Below, piece by piece: positions 57,709 to 64,000 of a DNA stretch of 64,000 bases (positions are counted from its first letter, which is position 1; every line of letters begins with the position of its first letter). This DNA is from Sulfitobacter sp. W027 (GTDB lineage Bacteria > Pseudomonadota > Alphaproteobacteria > Rhodobacterales > Rhodobacteraceae): the NCBI RefSeq assembly GCF_025143985.1, contig NZ_CP083564.1, positions 1,117,501-1,181,500 of the forward strand. Direction: 5' to 3'. The position numbers were made by a program, and so were the translations under genes. The notes beneath the pieces were generated by a model. It had not been told where the DNA came from. It saw nothing but the letters and a program-made list of their open reading frames with translations, and ran no database searches.

Positions 57709-58021
57709 ATCTTACTCCATGTTGGACACGTTGGCGTGCCGCTTATTGTCGGCGGGACTAGCCCCACCTTATTGTTGTCGCTCTGGAAAGAACATGAGCT
57801 TCACCCGCTAAACATGCCAAAACACGCAAAATTCAACCTGTGATCGAAGCGCTCTTTCCAAACCGCATGAGCCGTATCGAAACAGGTTTCCCAAAAATTG
57901 CAAGGGCGGACGTGGCGCATTTTTCACAAAGACCCAAGGCTGCGAGTCAGGTTTGACAGTCTCATGGCATTCGCCGTAGCGTCAGGCAAAATCTGCGCCG
58001 ATAAAAATAACAGGGAAACAG
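57709..58021. other. Divergent intergenic region of the ABC transporter (313 bases)
   Basis: No gene is seen between the two divergent starts. It should hold two promoters. On the plus strand TTGACA (57953-57958) is a good -35 candidate. The left half is A/T-richer than the surrounding genes (TTCACCCGCTAAACATGCC, AAACACGCAAAATTCAACC). No clear operator palindrome or riboswitch was recognised. Confidence 0.6.
57953..57982 (+). promoter_or_regulatory. Possible promoter of the ABC ATPase gene
   Basis: Perfect -35 TTGACA (57953-57958), 18 bases, then TAGCGT (57977-57982) as a poor -10, about 40 bases before the ATPase start. Confidence 0.35.
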
Positions 58022-59854
<1,833 letters not shown>

Positions 59855-59864
59855 AAGAACACCC

Positions 59865-61028
59865 ATGACCGAACGCCTGACCCCGCTCGAGCTGATGACC
59901 AAGCTCATCAGCTTTCCCACCGTGTCACGGGACACCAACATCCCGCTGATCGACTGGGTGGCAGACTACCTCGCCTCGCACGGGATCGAGAGCCACCGCT
60001 ACGTGGACCCCGAGCAGCCGAAACATGCGCTTTTCGCCCATGCGGGCCCGTGGGAAGAGGGGGCTGTCGTGCTCTCGGGTCATACCGATGTGGTGCCGAT
60101 TGATGGCCAGCCGTGGGAAAGTGATCCTTTCACCGTGACCGAACGTGATGGCCGCTACTACGGGCGCGGTACCTGCGACATGAAGGGGTTTGATGCGCTG
60201 GCAATCTGGACCTTGATCGAGGCGCATTATGCGGAAGTGAAGCGCCCGCTGCAAATCGCGCTGAGCTTCGACGAAGAGATCGGCTGCACCGGCGCCCCGC
60301 CGATGATCCAAGCGATGCAGGGCGTGGTGCCGAAAGGCTCGGCGGTGATCGTGGGTGAGCCATCGACCATGCAAGCCGTGACCGGCCATAAGGGCGGCAT
60401 CGGTTTTAACACGCATCTGGTGGGGTTCGAAGTCCATTCCTCGCTCTTGCACACTGGGGTTAACGCGATCATGGCGGGCGCGAAGCTCATCGAATGGGCC
60501 AATGACGTGAACAGCGACAACATGGCCGCCCGCCCGACCGAGACCGCGGCGATGTTCGACCCGCCCTTCACCACCGCCCATGTCGGCGTGATCGAAGGCG
60601 GCACGGCCCACAACATCACGGCCAAGGACTGCAAGTTCGCGATGGATTTCCGCGTCGTCCCGGGCGAGGACAAGGACAAATGGGGCACCGCCTACCTCAA
60701 AAAGGTGCGCGAGGTCGAAAAGCAGATGCAGGCCATCGTGCCGGAGACCTATATCGAGACTTCGACCCGGTTTGACGTGCCGGCGCTTCAGCCCGAGAAA
60801 GACGGCGAGGCTGAGCAGATCGTGCGCCAGATCACTGGGGATAATGCGAGCCATAAGGTGAGCTATGGCACCGAGGCCGGGCAGTTTCAGGAGGCAGGCT
60901 ATTCCGCCGTGATCTGCGGCCCCGGCGATATCGCGCAGGCGCATCAGCCGAATGAATATATCGAGGTGGCGCAATTTGAGGCAGGTCATAACTTCATGCG
61001 CAAATTGTTGACCCGTCTACAAGGCTAA
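59865..61028 (+). CDS. argE: Acetylornithine deacetylase (ArgE-type, M20 family)
   Basis: A 387-residue di-zinc amidohydrolase. H73 and D75 lie in SGHTDVVP, D105 in GTCDMKG, the base E137 and ligand E138 in DEEIGCTG, and a C-terminal histidine in AHQPNEY. A dimerisation domain is inserted in the middle. It fits ArgE, which releases ornithine from N-acetylornithine, but relatives cleave other N-acyl amino acids. The ATG lies ten bases after the ATPase stop; the frame is open upstream inside the ATPase gene. Context within a transporter operon argues for a catabolic role as well as, or instead of, arginine synthesis. Confidence 0.85.
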   Translation: MTERLTPLELMTKLISFPTVSRDTNIPLIDWVADYLASHGIESHRYVDPEQPKHALFAHAGPWEEGAVVLSGHTDVVPIDGQPWESDPFTVTERDGRYYGRGTCDMKGFDALAIWTLIEAHYAEVKRPLQIALSFDEEIGCTGAPPMIQAMQGVVPKGSAVIVGEPSTMQAVTGHKGGIGFNTHLVGFEVHSSLLHTGVNAIMAGAKLIEWANDVNSDNMAARPTETAAMFDPPFTTAHVGVIEGGTAHNITAKDCKFAMDFRVVPGEDKDKWGTAYLKKVREVEKQMQAIVPETYIETSTRFDVPALQPEKDGEAEQIVRQITGDNASHKVSYGTEAGQFQEAGYSAVICGPGDIAQAHQPNEYIEVAQFEAGHNFMRKLLTRLQG

Positions 61029-61035
61029 GCCGGGG

Positions 61036-61056
61036 GCGGGGGCCGACAGCCCCCGC
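61036..61056 (+). terminator. GC hairpin after the deacetylase gene
   Basis: GCGGGGGC (61036-61043) pairs with GCCCCCGC (61049-61056) around CGACA, eight bases after the stop. No immediate T run; an ATTTTTCC lies 22 bases on. A partial terminator or a stabilising hairpin. Confidence 0.45.
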
Positions 61057-61131
61057 GACCCGGTAAGACGATCTGCAAATTTTTCCGGCCGCCTGATGCT
61101 GCTCACGCGGCCTTTGCTAAAGGGCCGCGCC

Positions 61132-62478
61132 ATGTCTACTTTCCCCATCACCCTTTCAAGCCCTGCCAGCTATCCCCGCACCCCGCCGCGCGAGAGCGAG
61201 GTCGTGGTGATCGGCGGCGGGGTGATCGGCGTTTGCACGGCGCTGTTTCTGGTGCGGGCAGGTAAACAGGTCACGCTATTGGAGAAGGGGCGCATCGCTG
61301 CCGAACAGTCCAGCCGCAACTGGGGCTGGATTCGCCAGCAAGGGCGGGATCCGGCGGAACTGCCTATCATGGTCGAGGCGGCAAAACTCTGGCGCGAACT
61401 GGCCCCACAATTGGACCGCGACATTGGGCTGAAGCAGACCGGGGTTACCTATCTGGCAGACTCGGACGGCAAGATGCAGGGATATGCCGATTGGCTGACC
61501 CATGCGGCTGCGAACGGCATCGACAGCCGCCTGATGGACGCAGGCGAGGTTGCTGTTGCCTTTCCGGGACTGAGCAAGACCTATGCCGGGGGACTGATCA
61601 CCCCCTCGGACATGCGGGCCGAACCTTGGGTGGCGGTGCCCGCGCTGGCCGCCTTGGCCGTCAAAGAGGGCGTGCGAATTATCGAGAACTGCGCCGTGCG
61701 CAAGCTCGACCTTGCCGCTGGCCGCATCGCGGGGGTGGTGACCGAAGCGGGCGCAATCCGAACCGCGTCGGTTGTGCTGGCGGGCGGGGCATGGTCGGCT
61801 CTTTTCCTGCGCGCCCATGGGGTCAGCCTGCCGCAACTGTCGGTGCGCGAATCCGTGGTGGCAACCAATGTGCTGCCCGAAGTTCACGCAGGGGCCGTGG
61901 CCGAAGCCGGTCTTGCCTTCCGCCGCCGTGCCGATGGGGGCTATACGCTGGCACCGGGGGCGGCACCGGAACTCTATGTGGGCCCCGATGCCTTCCGCGC
62001 CTTCCGACATTACTTGCCGCAACTGCGCGACAACCCGTTTGGCCAGCGGTTCCGCGCCTCGGCACCAAAGGGGTTTCCCGACGCTTGGACAACTCCGCGC
62101 CGTTGGGCTGCAGACAGCCTTAGTCCCTTTGAGGCGATGCGCATTCTTGATCCCGCGCCTGATCACCGCCGACTGCGCAAAGTGCTGAAGCAGTTCGCCG
62201 CGCTTTATCCTGCACTGCCGCCCATCACGGCGCGCACTTCATGGGCCGGGATGATCGACACAATGCCCGATATCGTGCCGGTGGTGGATCACTGTGCGCA
62301 AATTCCGGGCCTGACCATTGGCACCGGTATGTCTGGTCATGGCTTTGGCATCGGGCCGGGGATGGGGCGGGTGCTGGCGGCTCTGGTCATGGGGAATGCG
62401 CCGGGCCATGATATGACCAGATTCCGCGCCGATCGGTTCAGGGATGGCAGTCCCATCCGCCCCGGTCCGGCTATTTAA
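61132..62478 (+). CDS. FAD-dependent oxidoreductase (DadA-like D-amino acid dehydrogenase family)
   Basis: A 448-residue flavoenzyme of the DAO fold. The FAD loop is at G28-GGVIG33, followed by TLLEKGRIAAEQSSRNWGWIRQQGRDPAE, a pattern characteristic of a bacterial DadA-like branch. The GTGMSGHGFGIGPGMG segment at the end closes the FAD site. It probably oxidises an amine or amino acid, passing electrons to the respiratory chain or oxygen. I chose ATG 61132 with AAGGG eight bases upstream; the frame is open 12 codons earlier. The M20 gene follows after 23 bases. Confidence 0.88.
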   Translation: MSTFPITLSSPASYPRTPPRESEVVVIGGGVIGVCTALFLVRAGKQVTLLEKGRIAAEQSSRNWGWIRQQGRDPAELPIMVEAAKLWRELAPQLDRDIGLKQTGVTYLADSDGKMQGYADWLTHAAANGIDSRLMDAGEVAVAFPGLSKTYAGGLITPSDMRAEPWVAVPALAALAVKEGVRIIENCAVRKLDLAAGRIAGVVTEAGAIRTASVVLAGGAWSALFLRAHGVSLPQLSVRESVVATNVLPEVHAGAVAEAGLAFRRRADGGYTLAPGAAPELYVGPDAFRAFRHYLPQLRDNPFGQRFRASAPKGFPDAWTTPRRWAADSLSPFEAMRILDPAPDHRRLRKVLKQFAALYPALPPITARTSWAGMIDTMPDIVPVVDHCAQIPGLTIGTGMSGHGFGIGPGMGRVLAALVMGNAPGHDMTRFRADRFRDGSPIRPGPAI

Positions 62479-62501
62479 ACTTATTGTTCAAAGGACAGGT
62501 C

Positions 62502-63668
62502 ATGCCGATCAAGAACCGTTTTGCCGAAACGCACGCCGAGATCACCGCATGGCGGCGCCACCTGCATGAGCATCCAGAACTGATGTTCGATCTGCCCGAA
62601 ACTTCAAAATTCGTTGAAGAGAAACTGCGCAGCTTTGGCATCACCGACATCACCACCGGCATCGCCCAGACTGGCGTGGTGGCGGTGATAGAGGGGCAGA
62701 GCAATACCTCTAACCGCACCATCGGGCTGCGCGCTGACATGGACGCGCTCCCGATTATGGAGGCGACGGGGCTGCCCTATGCCTCCAAAACCCCCGGCAA
62801 GATGCATGCCTGCGGCCATGACGGTCACACCGCGATGCTGCTGGGAGCGGCGCAATACCTCGCCGAAACACGCAATTTCGATGGGCGTGTCGTGCTGATC
62901 TTCCAACCGGCCGAAGAAGGCGGTGGTGGCGGCGAAGTCATGGTGCAGGAAGGGTTGATGGACCGCTGGGACATTGATGAAGTTTACGGCATGCATAATA
63001 TGCCGGGCCATCCGACGGGGCATTTTGCGATCCGTGAGGGCGCGCTTCTCGCGGCGGCGGATGAATTCAACATCACGCTCACCGGGCAGGGCGGCCATGC
63101 CGCCGCACCGCATGAGGCGATAGATACCAACCTCGCCGCCGCTCATGTGCTGATCGCGCTGCAATCCATCGCCAGCCGCAACACCGATCCGCTAAAGCAG
63201 GTCGTCGTTTCAGTCTGCACCCTGCGCAGCGATACCGACAGCCACAATGTGCTGCCGCATCAGGTGCTTTTGCGTGGCACGGTACGAACGCTGAACCCCG
63301 AGGTGCAGGATTTGGCCGAGCGGCGCTTGCACGACATTACCCGCCTCACGGCAGAAGCGCATCAGTGCAAGGCCGAGATCGACTATCAGCGTGGCTATCC
63401 CGTGACCCGCAACCACGCCGAGCACACCCGCTTTGCTGCCGAGGCCGCCGACCAAATCACCCCCGGCACCGAACGCGACACACCGCCCATTATGGCGGGG
63501 GAGGATTTTTCCTACATGCTCAATGCGCGACCGGGTGCCTATATTATGATCGGAAACGGCGACGGGGCGACGGTGCACCACCCGGAGTATGACTTTGACG
63601 ATGCTGCGATCCCGGCGGGCTGTTCATGGTTCGCGCAGGTGGTTGAGGACCGGCTGGCAAGGGCGTAA
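62502..63668 (+). CDS. M20 amidohydrolase (hippurate hydrolase/N-acyl amino acid hydrolase type)
   Basis: A 388-residue metallohydrolase with WRRHLHEHPEL at the N-terminus, the metal ligands C104 and H106 in KMHACGHDGHTA, the glutamates in FQPAEEGGGG and the C-terminal GEDFSYML and HHPEYDFDD. This is the cysteine-containing M20D subfamily that cleaves N-acyl or N-acetyl amino acids, indole-acetyl conjugates or hippurate. I chose ATG 62502 with AAAGGA upstream. A second, closely related gene follows after 68 bases. Confidence 0.9.
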   Translation: MPIKNRFAETHAEITAWRRHLHEHPELMFDLPETSKFVEEKLRSFGITDITTGIAQTGVVAVIEGQSNTSNRTIGLRADMDALPIMEATGLPYASKTPGKMHACGHDGHTAMLLGAAQYLAETRNFDGRVVLIFQPAEEGGGGGEVMVQEGLMDRWDIDEVYGMHNMPGHPTGHFAIREGALLAAADEFNITLTGQGGHAAAPHEAIDTNLAAAHVLIALQSIASRNTDPLKQVVVSVCTLRSDTDSHNVLPHQVLLRGTVRTLNPEVQDLAERRLHDITRLTAEAHQCKAEIDYQRGYPVTRNHAEHTRFAAEAADQITPGTERDTPPIMAGEDFSYMLNARPGAYIMIGNGDGATVHHPEYDFDDAAIPAGCSWFAQVVEDRLARA

Positions 63669-63736
63669 GCATGTGTCAGATAAATGCGACTGCATGAAAA
63701 TCAGCGCCCAACCCAATTCTGGAGGATACTTCCCAA

Positions 63737-64000
63737 ATGCCCGTTAAGAACCGATTTGCCGAACTGCATGACGACATCACCGCATGGCGGCGTGACCTGC
63801 ATGAGAACCCCGAGATCCTTTTCGAGACGCACCGCACTTCTGGCATCGTCGCCGAGAAGCTGCGCGCCTTTGGCTGTGACGAAGTGGTCGAAGGCATCGG
63901 CCGCACCGGTGTTATCGGTGTGATCAAGGGCAAGTCCACCGCCTCGGGCAAGGTGGTCGGCCTGCGCGCTGACATGGACGCGCTGCCGATCAATGAGCAG
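63737..64000 (+). CDS. Second M20 amidohydrolase, 3' end cut by window
   Basis: The first 88 codons of a gene continuing past the window. It starts MPVKNRFAELHDDITAWRRD and includes VGLRADMDALPI, the region before the metal ligand loop. GGAGG (63721-63725) precedes the ATG by 11 bases. Aligned by eye with the gene before it, about 52 of 88 positions are identical, so the two are tandem paralogues. The catalytic part is not visible; activity is assumed from the family. Confidence 0.9.
   Translation, partial: MPVKNRFAELHDDITAWRRDLHENPEILFETHRTSGIVAEKLRAFGCDEVVEGIGRTGVIGVIKGKSTASGKVVGLRADMDALPINEQ

Overview
The window is a GC-rich chromosomal segment that looks like an alphaproteobacterium of the Rhodobacterales, Roseobacter group. 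Evidence for this is the murC-DUF2484-DUF2484-murB arrangement, the cobS/cobT pair, the J-domain/bolA divergon, DUF3422, and the style of the FtsL, FtsI, FtsZ and aminopeptidase P proteins. A Sulfitobacter-like genus is plausible, but sequence inspection alone cannot fix it. I see no rRNA, tRNA, CRISPR array, phage or intact insertion sequence.

Bases 1-24942 hold the division and cell wall (dcw) cluster: ftsL (tail only), ftsI, murE, murF, mraY, murD, ftsW, murG, murC, three small membrane proteins, murB, ddl, ftsQ, ftsA, ftsZ, then lpxC, bamD and recN. Many junctions are ATGA/GTGA overlaps, implying translational coupling. Together these genes make lipid I and lipid II, the septal synthase FtsW-FtsI, the FtsQ/FtsL/FtsA/FtsZ division machinery, the committed step of lipid A synthesis and an outer-membrane assembly lipoprotein. 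Two antisense genes break the cluster: a glutaminase between mraY and murD, and a flavoprotein (with a sense-strand peroxiredoxin) between murD and ftsW.

Bases 25005-42246 are a mixed housekeeping region. It holds a ClC chloride transporter, a DUF427 protein, aminopeptidase P, cobT and cobS (cobaltochelatase) with a PRC-barrel protein between them, a J-domain protein divergent from bolA, a DUF4177 protein, gatB coupled to a thioesterase, a 424-residue unknown, a lysozyme-fold protein, a small membrane protein and pepN.

Bases 42332-53631 carry malate synthase G (glyoxylate shunt), a class I glutamine amidotransferase, a degenerate REP-type transposase relative, a short-chain dehydrogenase, a small outer-membrane barrel, the proton-translocating transhydrogenase pntAB, DUF3422 and a YeeE/YedE transporter.

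Bases 53839-64000 form a peptide or amino-acyl-compound uptake and breakdown region. A leftward operon encodes the binding protein and two permeases of an Opp/Dpp-type ABC importer. Divergent from it, a fused double ATPase is followed by an ArgE-type deacetylase, a DadA-like flavoenzyme and two tandem M20 amidohydrolases; the second is cut by the window end.

Start codons were moved from the longest frame wherever a Shine-Dalgarno site, the family's usual N-terminus or a neighbouring gene argued for it. The only gap over 300 bases without a gene is 57709-58021, the divergent promoter region of the ABC transporter.
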